A stretch of DNA of 64,000 bases from Bacteroidota bacterium (GTDB lineage Bacteria > Bacteroidota > Bacteroidia > B-17B0 > Aurantibacillaceae), in contig JADJFB010000009.1 in NCBI GenBank assembly GCA_016708845.1, positions 62,001 through 126,000 on the forward strand, read 5' to 3'. The notes below the pieces were generated by a model, which saw only the letters and a program-made list of their open reading frames with translations, made no database searches and had not been told where the DNA came from. Position 1 is the stretch's first letter. Each line of letters begins with the position of its first letter. Position numbers and translations under genes: made by a program. Shown in pieces: positions 37,883 through 48,360 of this stretch.

Positions 37883-37960
37883 TGTTTTATGTTAAAGTTG
37901 TCAAGATAAAGTTGCAAGATAATATGACTTTATCCATACTACTTTATACATTTTTTAAAC

Positions 37961-38896
37961 TTACTTAGGTTTATAAATTGCTTTTTGCTTATTTGGCTCA
38001 GGTTTTTTAGCATCATCATTTCTATCTTTATCTTTTCGGATATCAATAGCTGGTTCGTATACCCATGTTCCTTTTTTCATGGATAAGGCGTCAAAACTAC
38101 CATCTGGTCCGTAATACTGATGTTGCCCTTCTAATGTTGGGTCCAGCGTATTGGGGGCCAAATGACTAAAAATAATTTGTTTTCTACTAGAGTTATATTT
38201 TAATGACATGGCTACTTCTCCAGCATATTCAAACATAATACGTTTGGCAAATTTGCCAGGAAATTTAAACACATCTTTTCCAAACATTGGAGTACCGTCG
38301 GGTTTAAAATATAAAATATCAATAAACTTACGTTGCGTTAATTTATCATTGCCATCCCAACCAAATAAGGTATAAAAATCATCGTCTGATTTTATGACAT
38401 CGTAATACAACATCCCAAACCATTTACTTGGATCGGATACATAATTTTCGGGAGTTTTAACGGATGCTGATTTATCCAATAATGGGAAATATTCGTACTG
38501 GGAAGTTGTTTCTTTTTTAAACATCCCTTTTTTAATGGTTTTAGTATTATTGACTTGTATAAACCCAAAGAAAGCATGTGTTTGATCTTCCTTTAACATA
38601 TTCCAAGTAATGATTCTAAATTTTTTATCGGGAGCCATTAAGCGCGACACTTCCTTAATACTATCAAATGGATAGAGTATCGATTTCTCATCCTTCAAAA
38701 TCACATTCCATAAAGCAATAAATTGTTTATTGGCTTCAAAGCGATTGGCTTCTTTTTTACTAAAAAAAACTCTTGCTTGAATATGCTTTAAGGAATCTTC
38801 TAAATCAGAATAATACTTGATATCCGTTTCAGATAACTGAGCCAATGCCGAAAAGCCAGATGATAGTATGACACTTAAAAAAAAGAATATTCGCAT
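37961..38896 (-). CDS. Conserved hypothetical secreted protein
   Basis: A 311-residue protein with a signal peptide (FFFLSVILSSGFSALAQ). The mature part is mixed alpha/beta and contains FRIITWNMLKEDQTHAFFGF, WFGMLYYDVIKSDDDFYTLFGW and GKFAKRIMFEYAGEVAMSL, and ends with a Lys/Asp/Pro-rich tail (about residues 285-311). I have seen similar proteins annotated only as hypothetical in Bacteroidota. No catalytic motif can be recognised. It lies 78 bp upstream of the OmpA/PD40 gene on the same strand. Confidence 0.65.
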   Translation of the reverse strand: MRIFFFLSVILSSGFSALAQLSETDIKYYSDLEDSLKHIQARVFFSKKEANRFEANKQFIALWNVILKDEKSILYPFDSIKEVSRLMAPDKKFRIITWNMLKEDQTHAFFGFIQVNNTKTIKKGMFKKETTSQYEYFPLLDKSASVKTPENYVSDPSKWFGMLYYDVIKSDDDFYTLFGWDGNDKLTQRKFIDILYFKPDGTPMFGKDVFKFPGKFAKRIMFEYAGEVAMSLKYNSSRKQIIFSHLAPNTLDPTLEGQHQYYGPDGSFDALSMKKGTWVYEPAIDIRKDKDRNDDAKKPEPNKQKAIYKPK

Positions 38897-38931
38897 TGAC
38901 CTATAACTGATTTGTGAATGGAAAGTTACAG

Positions 38932-38960
38932 AAAAAAACGCACTCTTTTTGAATGCGTTT
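38932..38960 (-). terminator. Terminator of the ABC-F gene
   Basis: On the minus strand a stem ACGCATTC/GAGTGCGT (one mismatch) with a five-base loop ends in a run of seven T (plus-strand A7 at 38932-38938). It lies about 48 bp beyond the ABC-F stop. Confidence 0.7.
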
Positions 38961-38981
38961 CTTAAAGAATATTAAAAACTC

Positions 38982-39000
38982 TTCGACTCTGCTCAGAGTC
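38982..39000. repeat. Short copy of the TTCGACTC palindrome
   Basis: CTTCGACTCTGCTCAGAGTC carries the left arm of the repeat described at 145-210 and folds on itself (GACTCT/AGAGTC). It sits between the ABC-F stop and its terminator. Confidence 0.55.
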
Positions 39001-39007
39001 CAAAAAT

Positions 39008-40631
39008 TTATGCTAAAGATCCATACAACTTCATGCGTTGTTCTTTTACGCCTTCGTTTTCTAAATACTCATCGTAAGTCATTTTTTTATCAATAATACC
39101 ATTTGGCGTTAATTCTATAATACGATTAGCAACCGTTTGCATTAACTCATGATCATGACTTGTTAAAAGCACAACACCTGTATAATCTTTTAAAGCATCA
39201 TTGTAAGCAATAATACTTTCCAAATCTAAGTGGTTAGTTGGCTCATCTAATATTAACATATTAGGATTTACTTGCATCATACGACTAGTCATACAACGCA
39301 CTTTTTCTCCTCCTGATAATACTGAACATTTTTTCATTACCTCTTCGCCACTAAACAACATTTTACCCAAGAATCCACGCACATAACTTTCATCTTTGTT
39401 TGATGAATATTGACGCAACCAATCCATTAAATTCATATCGCCTGTAAAATACTTAGCGTTATCATTTGGTAAATAACCTTTGTGAATAGTTGTCCCGAAT
39501 TTATACTCTCCGCTATCCGCTGTATCTTCTTCATTAATGATATCAAACAACGCTGTAATCGCTAAATGATTTTTGGCAATGAAAGCAATTTTATCTCCTT
39601 TAGAAACATTGATGTTCACATTTTTAAATAAGATACCATCCGCATTTGATTTAGATAAATTTTCGATATGTAAAATTTGATCACCTGCTTCACGTTCTTG
39701 TTTAAAAATAATACCTGGGTATTTACGCGTACTTGCAGGAATTTCATCAATCACTAATTTATCTAATAATTTTTTACGAGAGGTTGCCTGACTTGATTTA
39801 CTGGCATTAGCACTGAATCGACGAACGAAATCTTGCAACTCCGTACGTTTGTCTTCCATCTTTTTATTAGCATCACTTCGTTGTTTTAATGCTAATTGAC
39901 TCATTTGGTACCAGAAACTGTAGTTACCAGTATATGTTTTTAATTTATTGTAATCAATGTCACAAGTGTGCGTACAAACTGCATCTAAAAAATGTCGATC
40001 ATGGCTAATTACAACAACCGTATTTTCAAAATCAGCTAAATAATTTTCTAACCAAGAAATGGTTTCAACGTCCAAATCATTGGTAGGTTCATCTAATAAT
40101 AAAATATCAGGGTTACCAAAAAATAGCTTGCGTTAATAAAATCTTTACTTTGTCTTTTCCTGTTAAATCTTTCATTATTTTGTAATGAGATTCAACTGGT
40201 ATGCCAACATTTGTCAATAAAGTAGCTGCATCACTTTCTGCATTCCAACCATTCATTTCTCCAAACTCTGCTTCTAATTCCGCAGCTTTATTTCCATCTG
40301 CTTCACTAAAATCTTCCTTTGCATAAATAGCATCTTTTTCTTTCATGATGTTGTACAAACGTTTGTTGCCCATCATTACTGTATCCAACACGGTATATTC
40401 ATCAAATTCAAAGTGATTTTGTTTTAATACGCTCATACGCATACCTGGCAAAATACTTACTTGACCTTTATTAGGCTCAATTTCGCCTGACAAAATTTTC
40501 ATAAAGGTAGATTTACCAGCACCATTAGCACCAATTAATCCATAGCAGTTACCTGGAGTAAACTTTACATTTACTTCATCAAATAAAATACGTTTGCCAT
40601 ATTGCAAACTCACGTTAGAAACAGAAATCAT
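39008..40631 (-). CDS. ABC-F family ATPase, YbiT type (frameshifted; second Walker A degenerate)
   Basis: A translation-associated, membrane-free ABC-F protein of about 541 residues, with high similarity to E. coli YbiT as I recall it (GLIGANGAGKSTFMKIL, VGIPVESHYKIM, RRFSANASKSSQATSRKKLLDK). The first frame ends at 40113 after QAIFW. One extra A in the A6 run at 40118-40123 (plus strand) would be the cause: with five A the protein reads QAIFGNPDILLLDEPTNDLD and joins the second frame. ABC signature LSGGEKVR and Walker B LILDEPTNHLD of the second nucleotide-binding domain are intact, but its Walker A is replaced by AFIAKNHLAITALFDII (39536-39595). Bacteroidota relatives appear to share this loss (from memory). 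Likely acts on the ribosome. Confidence 0.88.
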
Positions 40632-40651
40632 CTCTTAAAAAAATTAGGCGG

Positions 40652-40659
40652 CAAAGATA
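40652..40659 (-). promoter_or_regulatory. Candidate -7 box TATCTTTG for the ABC-F gene
   Basis: The minus strand reads TATCTTTG, identical to the box proposed at 10452 and fitting TAnnTTTG, about 20 bp upstream of the ATG at 40629-40631. No clear -33 TTG. Confidence 0.45.
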
Positions 40660-40764
40660 TGGAAAAAGTTTTGAGTTATGAGATATAAATTATGAGTTAA
40701 AACCACAAAAATTAGGCTTTTATAAGGTCTTTTCTACAAATTTTAACCAACTTTTACATTCAAT

Positions 40765-40792
40765 CTTATAACTCATAACTTATAACTTATAA
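40765..40792 (+). repeat. Four tandem CTYATAA heptamers
   Basis: CTTATAA CTCATAA CTTATAA CTTATAA directly upstream of the pruA start region; two complementary TTATGAG copies lie at 40676 and 40690. Could be a simple repeat, an operator or a source of hairpins. Confidence 0.55.
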
Positions 40793-40827
40793 CTTTTTTG
40801 TAATTTCGCTCATCTAAAAAACACACT

Positions 40828-42459
40828 ATGCCAAAAGGAATTTATAAAGTACCCGTTGCGGTTAACGAACCGATAAAAAGTTATGCTTCTGGAAGCCCTG
40901 AGCGTAAAGAGCTACAAGCAATGTTAAAAGAATTGCGCAGTAAAAAAATTAATATTCCTATGTATATTGGCGACAAGGAAGTAGAAAGCCATGTATTGGT
41001 TAGATTACACCCTCCTCACGATCACCAACATGTATTAGGTCATTTTCATAAAAGTGATAAAACACATATAACTCAAGCCATTGATGCAGCTTTAGCTGCT
41101 AAAGAAAAATGGGCAAACTTAAGCTGGGAACACAGAGCAAGTATCTTTTTAAAAGCTGCTGAATTAATTGCTGGACCTTACCGCGCCAAATTAAATGCCG
41201 CTACCATGTTAGGTCAAAGTAAAAATGCGTTTCAAGCGGAAATTGATAGCGCATGCGAAATCATTGACTTTTTAAGATTCAATGTTCAGTACATGACAGA
41301 GATTTATGCTGAGCAACCAATCTCTGGTCCTGGTGTTTGGAACCGTTTAGAGTGGAGACCTTTAGAAGGATTTATTTATGCACTAACGCCATTTAACTTT
41401 ACAGCGATTGCAGGTAATTTACCTACTAGTTGTGCCATGATGGGAAATGTGGTTGTTTGGAAACCAAGTAATACTCAGGTATACAGTGCAAATGTATTAA
41501 TGGAAATTTTCAAAAAAGCAGGTGTGCCAGATGGGGTTATTAATTTAATTTATCCAAGTGGGCCAGATGCTGCAGAAGTGATTTTTAATCACAGAGATTT
41601 TGCAGGTATTCACTTTACAGGAAGTACAGAAGTATTCCAAAATATTTGGCAAACTATTGGAAACAACATTCACAAATACCGTTCTTACCCTCGTATTGTT
41701 GGAGAAACAGGAGGGAAAGATTTTATTATGGCACACAAATCTGCTGAAACAAAATCATTAGCGGTTGCTATTTCTCGTGGGGCTTTTGAATACCAGGGAC
41801 AAAAATGTTCGGCTGCTTCAAGAGCTTATATTCCAAGTAATTTATGGGAAGAAGTAAAAGGATATGTGTTGGCTGACTTGAAAGACATGAAAATGGGGCC
41901 AACCGAAGATTTTACAAACTTTATTAATGCAGTAATTGATGAAAAAAGCTTTGATAAATTAGCGAAATACATTGATAATGCTAAGAAAGACTCTAATGTA
42001 GAAATTATTGCTGGTGGAAATTACGATAAATCGAAAGGTTATTTTATTGAACCAACCATCATTGTAGCTAAAGATCCAAAATATGTAACCATGTGCGAGG
42101 AGTTATTCGGACCTGTGTTAACTATCTTTGTTTACGATGCAGATAAGTATGAAGAAACATTAGAGTTAGTAGATTCAACGTCTCCTTACGCTTTAACTGG
42201 TGCTATTTTAGGGCAAGACCGTTATGCAATTGAATTAGCAACTAAAAAATTAAGTAATGCTGCTGGTAACTTTTACATTAATGATAAATGTACCGGCGCA
42301 GTAGTTGGTCAACAGCCATTTGGTGGGGCTCGTGGTAGCGGAACTAATGATAAGGCAGGTGCAAAAATTAATTTATTACGTTGGGTTTCTCCTCGTACTA
42401 TTAAAGAAACCTTTACACCTCCAACAGATTATAAATATCCGTTTTTACAAGCAGATTAG
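40828..42459 (+). CDS. pruA: L-glutamate gamma-semialdehyde dehydrogenase
   Basis: A 543-residue aldehyde dehydrogenase of proline catabolism that oxidises glutamate semialdehyde (from pyrroline-5-carboxylate) to glutamate with NAD+. Family features include TPFNFTAIAGNLPTSCAMMG, the coenzyme-binding FTGSTEVFQNIW, the catalytic Glu in VGETGGKDF (about residue 293) and the nucleophilic Cys in GQKCSAASRAY (about 327), followed by EELFGPVLTIFVYD. The single-domain long form is that of eukaryotes and Bacteroidota. It stands alone between a repeat-rich 196-bp promoter region and a strong terminator. Confidence 0.95.
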   Translation: MPKGIYKVPVAVNEPIKSYASGSPERKELQAMLKELRSKKINIPMYIGDKEVESHVLVRLHPPHDHQHVLGHFHKSDKTHITQAIDAALAAKEKWANLSWEHRASIFLKAAELIAGPYRAKLNAATMLGQSKNAFQAEIDSACEIIDFLRFNVQYMTEIYAEQPISGPGVWNRLEWRPLEGFIYALTPFNFTAIAGNLPTSCAMMGNVVVWKPSNTQVYSANVLMEIFKKAGVPDGVINLIYPSGPDAAEVIFNHRDFAGIHFTGSTEVFQNIWQTIGNNIHKYRSYPRIVGETGGKDFIMAHKSAETKSLAVAISRGAFEYQGQKCSAASRAYIPSNLWEEVKGYVLADLKDMKMGPTEDFTNFINAVIDEKSFDKLAKYIDNAKKDSNVEIIAGGNYDKSKGYFIEPTIIVAKDPKYVTMCEELFGPVLTIFVYDADKYEETLELVDSTSPYALTGAILGQDRYAIELATKKLSNAAGNFYINDKCTGAVVGQQPFGGARGSGTNDKAGAKINLLRWVSPRTIKETFTPPTDYKYPFLQAD

Positions 42460-42480
42460 TGCATCTTAATGACTGAATAT

Positions 42481-42515
42481 AAAAATCCCCTATTAAACTA
42501 TAGGGGATTTTTTTT
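42481..42515 (+). terminator. Terminator of pruA
   Basis: Stem AAAAATCCCCTAT/ATAGGGGATTTTT with a short loop and a T8 tail, 22 bp after the pruA stop. Confidence 0.9.
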
Positions 42516-42587
42516 ATTAAAAAAAAGATTAAATATTGCATTTCAGGAAATTAATCTATAATTTAACGGTTTATATCTATTAAATAA

Positions 42588-42971
42588 ATGCCTTCGTCTG
42601 ACATAAAACTATTTGAAAATTTCTCCGTAAAAATTAACGAAGACGGTTTTTATGAAATTGAAGTATTTGATGACAAAGAGTTTAGCTTTCCTCAATTAGA
42701 AGAATTAATTAAAGCACAAGAATCTCTTGGTTCAAAGCAACTACCAGTACTAGTGCTTTGTGAGGAATTTGCATCTACAGATACTAGCTTTGTGAGGCAT
42801 TTGGCTCAAAATAAAAACAATCCTTATTCAAAAGCTGATGCCTTTGTGATTAAGTCTGTGGCTCAAAAAATAATAGCCAATTTCTATTTAAAAATTTCAA
42901 CACCAGAAAGACCAACTAAATTTTTTAAAGGCAGAGCCGAAGCTAATACTTGGCTTAAAACTATTTCATAA
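42588..42971 (+). CDS. STAS/SEC14-like small protein, copy 1 (DUF7793-like)
   Basis: A 127-residue cytoplasmic protein with the pattern of SpoIIAA/SEC14-like folds: strand (FYEIEVFD), helix, strand (LPVLVLCEE), a loop ASTDTSFVRHL, then ADAFVIKSVAQKIIANFYLKI and RPTKFFKGRAEANTWL at the end. It resembles the DUF7793 group of Bacteroidota. It forms a tandem pair with the next gene (32 bp apart). The STD loop at about residues 62-64 is where SpoIIAA-like proteins carry their phosphorylatable Ser; whether it is used here is unknown. Confidence 0.7.
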   Translation: MPSSDIKLFENFSVKINEDGFYEIEVFDDKEFSFPQLEELIKAQESLGSKQLPVLVLCEEFASTDTSFVRHLAQNKNNPYSKADAFVIKSVAQKIIANFYLKISTPERPTKFFKGRAEANTWLKTIS

Positions 42972-43002
42972 TTCATTTGTTTAAACATAAAATCAATTCG
43001 TT

Positions 43003-43380
43003 TTGACAAAATCTATTTCGGAAAACAAATTTATTATGTCTTACAATCAAGTGGGGTATTACGAGTTATCTATAAAAGATAATGTTGAAATTTTCGTTGA
43101 TGATATTCATCTGATTGTTAATACTCAGAAGCAATTAAATGGATCTAAATCTCCAATATTAATTTTTGGAGGACAATACTCTACCACCAACACTGAAACT
43201 TTAAAATATATTTCAGTAAACGAGAACATGCCTTTTTCTAAATGTGCAGCCTTTATTGTAAGCTCTATTTCGCAAAAATTATTAGGGAATTTTTATCTTA
43301 AAATATATAAACCTCAACGACCAACCAGGTTTTTTAACCATAAAGAAGACGCCATTAATTGGTTAAAGCAATATCTTTAG
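43003..43380 (+). CDS. STAS/SEC14-like small protein, copy 2 (DUF7793-like)
   Basis: A 125-residue paralogue of the preceding gene. Over the second half the match is strong: NFYLKIYKPQRPTRFFNHKEDAINWL here against NFYLKISTPERPTKFFKG there. The loop reads YSTTNTETLKYI. I use the TTG at 43003 because residues before the internal Met (43036) align with copy 1 (SENKFI against ENFSVKI). The two copies differ most in their N-terminal thirds. Possible role in partner-switching signalling, by inference only. Confidence 0.7.
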   Translation: MTKSISENKFIMSYNQVGYYELSIKDNVEIFVDDIHLIVNTQKQLNGSKSPILIFGGQYSTTNTETLKYISVNENMPFSKCAAFIVSSISQKLLGNFYLKIYKPQRPTRFFNHKEDAINWLKQYL

Positions 43381-43402
43381 TTTTTAGTACCTTTACGATG
43401 TT

Positions 43403-44056
43403 TTGAAAAAATTAATTGCCATATTTTTTTGTTTATCTTTTTCTGTTTATGGTCAAGAAAAATCGAACGCCTTTAACTTATTAATTATGGCAGGAGTGTC
43501 TCCATCACAAGTTCATGGAGATACGTACAGTGGTTTTCATAAACTAGGTGGCATGGGTGGTGTTGGCGTTGAATCTGTATTCAATGAAAAAGCCAGTATG
43601 AATTTATCTTTTTTATTTATCCAAAAAGGAGCCCGTAAAAATCAAAACTTAGAGAAAAATGATTTGAATTATTATTATTTAAATCTCAATTATGTGGAAG
43701 TTCCAATTTTAGTAACTTATACTCAAAAGAAATTTTTATTTGATATTGGAGTTTCAGCTGCCTATTTAATAAATTACTATGAAGCTTCTGAAGCTGGCAA
43801 TTTTACAGGAATGTTTCCATTTCAGAAATATGATTTTTCAGTAAAAGTAGGATTAGGATTAAACATTAGCCCTAAATGGTTTGTTAATTTTAGGAGTAGT
43901 AATTCATTTATTACAACTCGTCCTAACAGAGTTAAACAAGCTATTTATTACAACAATATCATTGCTCGAACGTTTAATAAAGGATACTACAATAACATAT
44001 TAGAATTTACCTTAGGTTATAGAATTAAAACTAAAAAAAATACAGTTGCACCATAA
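43403..44056 (+). CDS. Outer-membrane beta-barrel (PorT-like) protein
   Basis: A 217-residue protein with a signal peptide (LIAIFFCLSFSVYGQ), started at TTG 43403 since it places two Lys just before the hydrophobic stretch. It contains the barrel features GVGVESVFNEKASMNLSFLF, YYLNLNYVEVPILVTYT and GLGLNISPKWFVNFRSS, as in the outer-membrane beta-barrel (PF13568-type) family; NLNYVEVPIL is the family's most regular motif. Its 3' end overlaps ubiX by 11 bp. Confidence 0.78.
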   Translation: MKKLIAIFFCLSFSVYGQEKSNAFNLLIMAGVSPSQVHGDTYSGFHKLGGMGGVGVESVFNEKASMNLSFLFIQKGARKNQNLEKNDLNYYYLNLNYVEVPILVTYTQKKFLFDIGVSAAYLINYYEASEAGNFTGMFPFQKYDFSVKVGLGLNISPKWFVNFRSSNSFITTRPNRVKQAIYYNNIIARTFNKGYYNNILEFTLGYRIKTKKNTVAP

Positions 44057-44615
44057 ACATAAAATAGTTGTAGCCATTACTGGCGCTAGCGGAAGTATTT
44101 ACGCCAAAGTGTTGTTAGATAAACTCTCAAAGTTATCTGAGCAAATTGAGCAAGTAGGTATTGTGATGAGCGATAATGCCAAAGATGTTTGGAAGACAGA
44201 ATTAGGCAACGAAGATTATAAAAACTATAGCAACTTTACTTTTTATGATAAAACTAATTTTTATGCGCCGTTTGCCTCAGGTTCGGCAAAATATAATACC
44301 ATGATTATTTGCCCATGCAGCATGGGAACGATGGCGCGTATTGCAACTGGTATTAGTAACGATTTAACAACACGTGCCGCTGATGTGATTTTAAAAGAAA
44401 GACGTAAATTGGTTTTAATGATTCGTGATACACCATACAGTTTGATTCACATTAATAACATGAAAGCTGTCACAGAAGCTGGCGGCATTATTTGCCCAGC
44501 ATCGCCGTCCTTTTATAGTAATCCTAAAACGTTTGAAGAACTAGCGGCAACTGTGGTAGATAGAGCGTTAGATTTAGCTGGCTTAGATATTAAAAGCTAT
44601 CGTTGGGCAGAGTAA
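44046..44615 (+). CDS. ubiX: UbiX-family flavin prenyltransferase
   Basis: A 189-residue enzyme that makes prenylated FMN, the cofactor of UbiD decarboxylases. N-terminal VVAITGASGSIYAKVLLDKL is the FMN-binding signature. The central IICPCSMGTMARIATGISNDLTTRAADVILKERRKLVLMIRDTPYS and the final SPSFYSNPKTFEELAATVVDRALDLAGL segment are typical. Start TTG at 44046, 11 bp inside the upstream gene. In organisms using menaquinone it is thought to support UbiD/MqnL-type enzymes. Confidence 0.93.
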   Translation: MHHKHKIVVAITGASGSIYAKVLLDKLSKLSEQIEQVGIVMSDNAKDVWKTELGNEDYKNYSNFTFYDKTNFYAPFASGSAKYNTMIICPCSMGTMARIATGISNDLTTRAADVILKERRKLVLMIRDTPYSLIHINNMKAVTEAGGIICPASPSFYSNPKTFEELAATVVDRALDLAGLDIKSYRWAE

Positions 44616-44685
44616 ATAGCTGTTTTTTAACATTTTAGAACGATTTTTGTTAACAATAATCAGTTTTTATTTCAAAATATTTATA

Positions 44686-44693
44686 TATTTTTG
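44686..44693 (+). promoter_or_regulatory. Candidate -7 box TATTTTTG for the type A secreted protein
   Basis: TATTTTTG matches TAnnTTTG and ends 24 bp before the ATG at 44718. No -33 TTG at the standard distance. Confidence 0.45.
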
Positions 44694-44717
44694 ATGAATA
44701 ATTAAAATTCATCTAAA

Positions 44718-47700
44718 ATGAAACAACTTTTATCTATTATTTTTATTGCTTTAACGGTAAATCTTTTTAGTCAAACGCCTATTTCAACACCAAGTCAGTG
44801 CTCAAATGTTACCATTACTAACATTACGACAAATTCTTTAAAAATTTCTTGGACAAAACCAACGTGCACGGGTGTTGTTATTGTATTAAAACCTGCAGCA
44901 AATACGAGATCTGCACCAGTTAATGCAAACATGGGTTCTTATAGTGGAAGTTCAAATTATGGATCTGGTACCAATTTAGGTAATGCAAATTATATTGTTT
45001 ATATGGGAACCAGTACCGCAGGTAATATTACTGTAACTGGTCTTGGAAGTAATTTTAATTTTGAAGCAATAGCATATGCGTATAATTATGGTTGTACTTC
45101 TTATTTATTTGGTTCATGTGTCAGCTTCGGGTATTTAGCAAATACAAGTTATTCATCTTCAAACAGCGAACAACACTATTCTTTAGCAACTGAACCAACA
45201 GTTGCGCCATCTTTATCTGTTACATCAACTGGAACAACAACAGCTGTGTTAACTTTTACAGGTTCCAGTACTTGGAATTTAATTACTGCATATCAAGCAG
45301 GCGTTGGAGCTTTTAATTATCCAATTGATGGAACATACTATACACCATCTACTGTTTTTGGCAGCGGCAACCAAATTGGCGGCACAGGTTCAAATCATTT
45401 TTCAGTTTACAGCAATTCTGCGAACAACTCTGTAAGTATATCAAATTTATTACCTGCAACTAATTACTATGCAATTGCATATGGATATAATGGAAGTGGT
45501 TCAAGCACAAATAATAGTTATAATTATTATAATAATTATGATTATGTTTATTTCTCTACGTATAATTCTCCTCCAACTATAAATTCAGTATCAAACTACA
45601 CAGTTTGTCAAGATGCTCCAACAACTACAGTATCTTTAAGTGGTATTAGTAAAGGGACAAATGCAGCTGAAACACAAACTGTTTCCCTCGCGGCATACTC
45701 TAGTAACACGACCATTATGCCAAATCCAACCATTAGTTATACAAATCCTAGTACTACTGGTGTATTATCATTTAAACCAAATGCTGGTCAATCTGGTCTA
45801 GTAACTATTTCAGTTTATGTAAATGATGGTGGTCCCAACAATAATCAAACCATTAAACAATTTACAGTAAACGTAAAAGGAATTCCATATGCGGCAGGTT
45901 CAATAACTACAGCTACAACCACTTTATGTAAGGTCAAAAATGGAGTCGTATTTTCCGTTCCTACTATTTCAAACACAACAACCTACAATTGGTCGTTGCC
46001 CCCTAATTCAACTGTGACTGCTGGCGCTAACACAAATAGTATCACGGTAAATTTTAGTATTACAGCAAATTCATACAATGTGTCTGTTTATGGAAGTAAT
46101 ACAAATGGTTGTGGTAACGGTACGAGTTCTTCTTTATTAGTTAATTTTGATAATGTACCTACAACATCTAACGCTGGAGCAAATCAGCAAATATGTAATA
46201 ACTTAACTGCATTAACTGCAAATGTTCCAACAATAGGAACCGGAGCTTGGACTTTTGTTCTACTGGTTTAGGAAATCTTTCTTCTACAACAACAGCCAAT
46301 GCGAATTTACAAGTAGTAAATAATCAAACGGTAACAGCTGCATGGACTATTTCTAATGGTGTTTGTCCTTCAAGTACATCAAGCGTAGTAGTAACTAACA
46401 TTTTTGGTTCACCAAGCTGTACTCCTTATGCAGACTTTGTGGCTAATAACACACAAATATGTCAGGGCACTACCGTTACATTTAGCAACACATCTGTAGC
46501 AGCTGTAGGTGTTAATACCTATACTTGGAATTTTGGAGCTGGAGCTACGCCTGCAACTTCTACCTCCACAGCCTCTGCAATCACTGTAACATACTCTACT
46601 GTAGGAACTAAAACAGTAACTTTAGCTATGAATAGTGGTGCGGGAGCGTTAACCATGATAAAAAATGCGTACATTAATGTTATTACTATTCCAACGGCAC
46701 CAGTAACTATTTTTGGTAACTCTCCTATTTGTCAAGGGCAGACTGCCGAAAATTATTTTATAAACACAGTGACTGATGCAACTGGCTATAATTGGACGTT
46801 CCCTAGTGGTGTATCTCAAAATACTGGTGGAAATACTAATGCAATTACCGCCAATTTCTCTACTACAGCCACAAGTGGTAATATTGCTGTAACGGCAACA
46901 AATGCCTGTGGAGCAAGTGCAGCTACAACAAAAAGTGTAACCGTTAATCCTCTTCCAACTCAGGCAACAACTATCAGCGGAACTAACACTGTTTGTCAAG
47001 GAGTTTCAACAGTTACTTACGTTGCCAACAATTTAAATAATGGTTTATCATTTACTTGGACAACCCCAAATGGCTGTAATATTGTGGGTGGTTTAAATAC
47101 AAAAACTATTACCGTAAACTATGATAACTCATCTACATCAGGCCCAATCAGTGTGTTTGGAACAAATGGCTGTGGCGATGGTCCTGTTAAAAACAAATCA
47201 ATCACGGTTAACCCGTTGCCAGATGCTGCTGGAACAATATCTGGTTCTATAGCAAACAATGTATGTCCTTTATCTACAAACATCAACTATTCTGTCGCTC
47301 CTATAGCAAATGCAACAAGTTACACTTGGATATATCCAGCTGGTTATAACGTGGCTAGCGGAGCAAATACAAATTCTATTTTCTTAGATGCCACATTAAA
47401 CTCAAGCAATGGAGGCGTAAAAGTAGTTGGTACAAATGCATGTGGTGCAGGCGACACTTCTAGTGTATTAAATGTTAATATTTCAGGATTACCAGCTCAA
47501 CAAATTTGTGTGGTTACTGTGGACAGTTCTTCAGTGCATAACGAAATTTTCTGGCAAAAAAATGGTATTTCTAATGTAGATAGCTTTAGAGTTTACCGCG
47601 AGCAAACAGCTATATTAGATACATTAATTGGAACTGTTGGTTATAATGACTTAAGTAGACTAGTTGATAGTACTGCTAATCCTAATGTTACTAGTTATAT

Positions 47701-48340
47701 CTATAAAATTGCAGCTGTTGATTTGTGTGGTAATGAAGGGCCAAAAAGTATCTATCATAAATCAATACATTTACAAACTAACTATTCAGCACCAAACATG
47801 AATTTAAACTGGAGTTTTTATGAAGGTGCCACTGTAATTAATTATAGAGTATTAAGAGATACTAACAACTCTGGAAACTGGGTTGTATTAATCAATAACC
47901 TAGCACCTAACGCTAACACTTATACGGATTTTGGAATTCCAGCGGGTGCCAATAGTGTACAATACCGTGTAGATGTTATTTGGGCTAACTCTTGCGACCC
48001 TACTGCTAAAGTGGCTCAAAGTATTGTTAATACGACGAAATCAAACACTAAAGACTTTACGATTAATATTGTAACCTCTATAGCTGAACAAAATGAGTTT
48101 TTAAATGCGATCTCATTATATCCAAACCCAACAAAAGATGTATTTGATATAGAACTAAAAACCGGGATTGAAAGTTTTGACGTAGAAATTTATAATCAAT
48201 TAGGAAGTGTGTTAAAATCATCACATTTAACGTATACAGACAAGGCCACTATTGATATTAGTGAGTTTAGTTCTGGTATTTATTATGTGGTGATAAAGAC
48301 TCCAATGGGTTCTATTACTAAACGAGTTTCAAAATTATAA
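44718..48340 (+). CDS. Secreted multi-domain protein with type A T9SS sorting domain (frameshifted)
   Basis: A predicted extracellular protein of about 1207 residues. It has a signal peptide (residues 1-18, NLFSQ), FN3-like domains (NSLKISWTKPTCTG and the paired STSTGTTTAVLTFTG-type unit), PKD-like and Ig-like domains (YTWNFGAGATPATS; several NPLP-linked repeats such as VNPLPDAAGTISG), an FN3-like region (about 915-1100) and a C-terminal secretion signal (ISLYPNPTKDVFDIELKTG up to KRVSKL) of the T9SS type A class. The first frame ends at 46271 with TFVLLV. One T restored in GTTCT at 46258-46259 gives WTFVSTGLGNLSSTTT and joins the rest. Role is probably adhesion. A strong terminator follows. 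Confidence 0.88.
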
Positions 48341-48360
48341 GGATATTTTCCTAAAAATTG

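Noticed and set aside
39008..40631. Programmed ribosomal frameshifting as a cause of the breaks
   Set aside because: No heptameric slippery site plus downstream stem is common to the sites, and unrelated housekeeping genes are affected in the same way.
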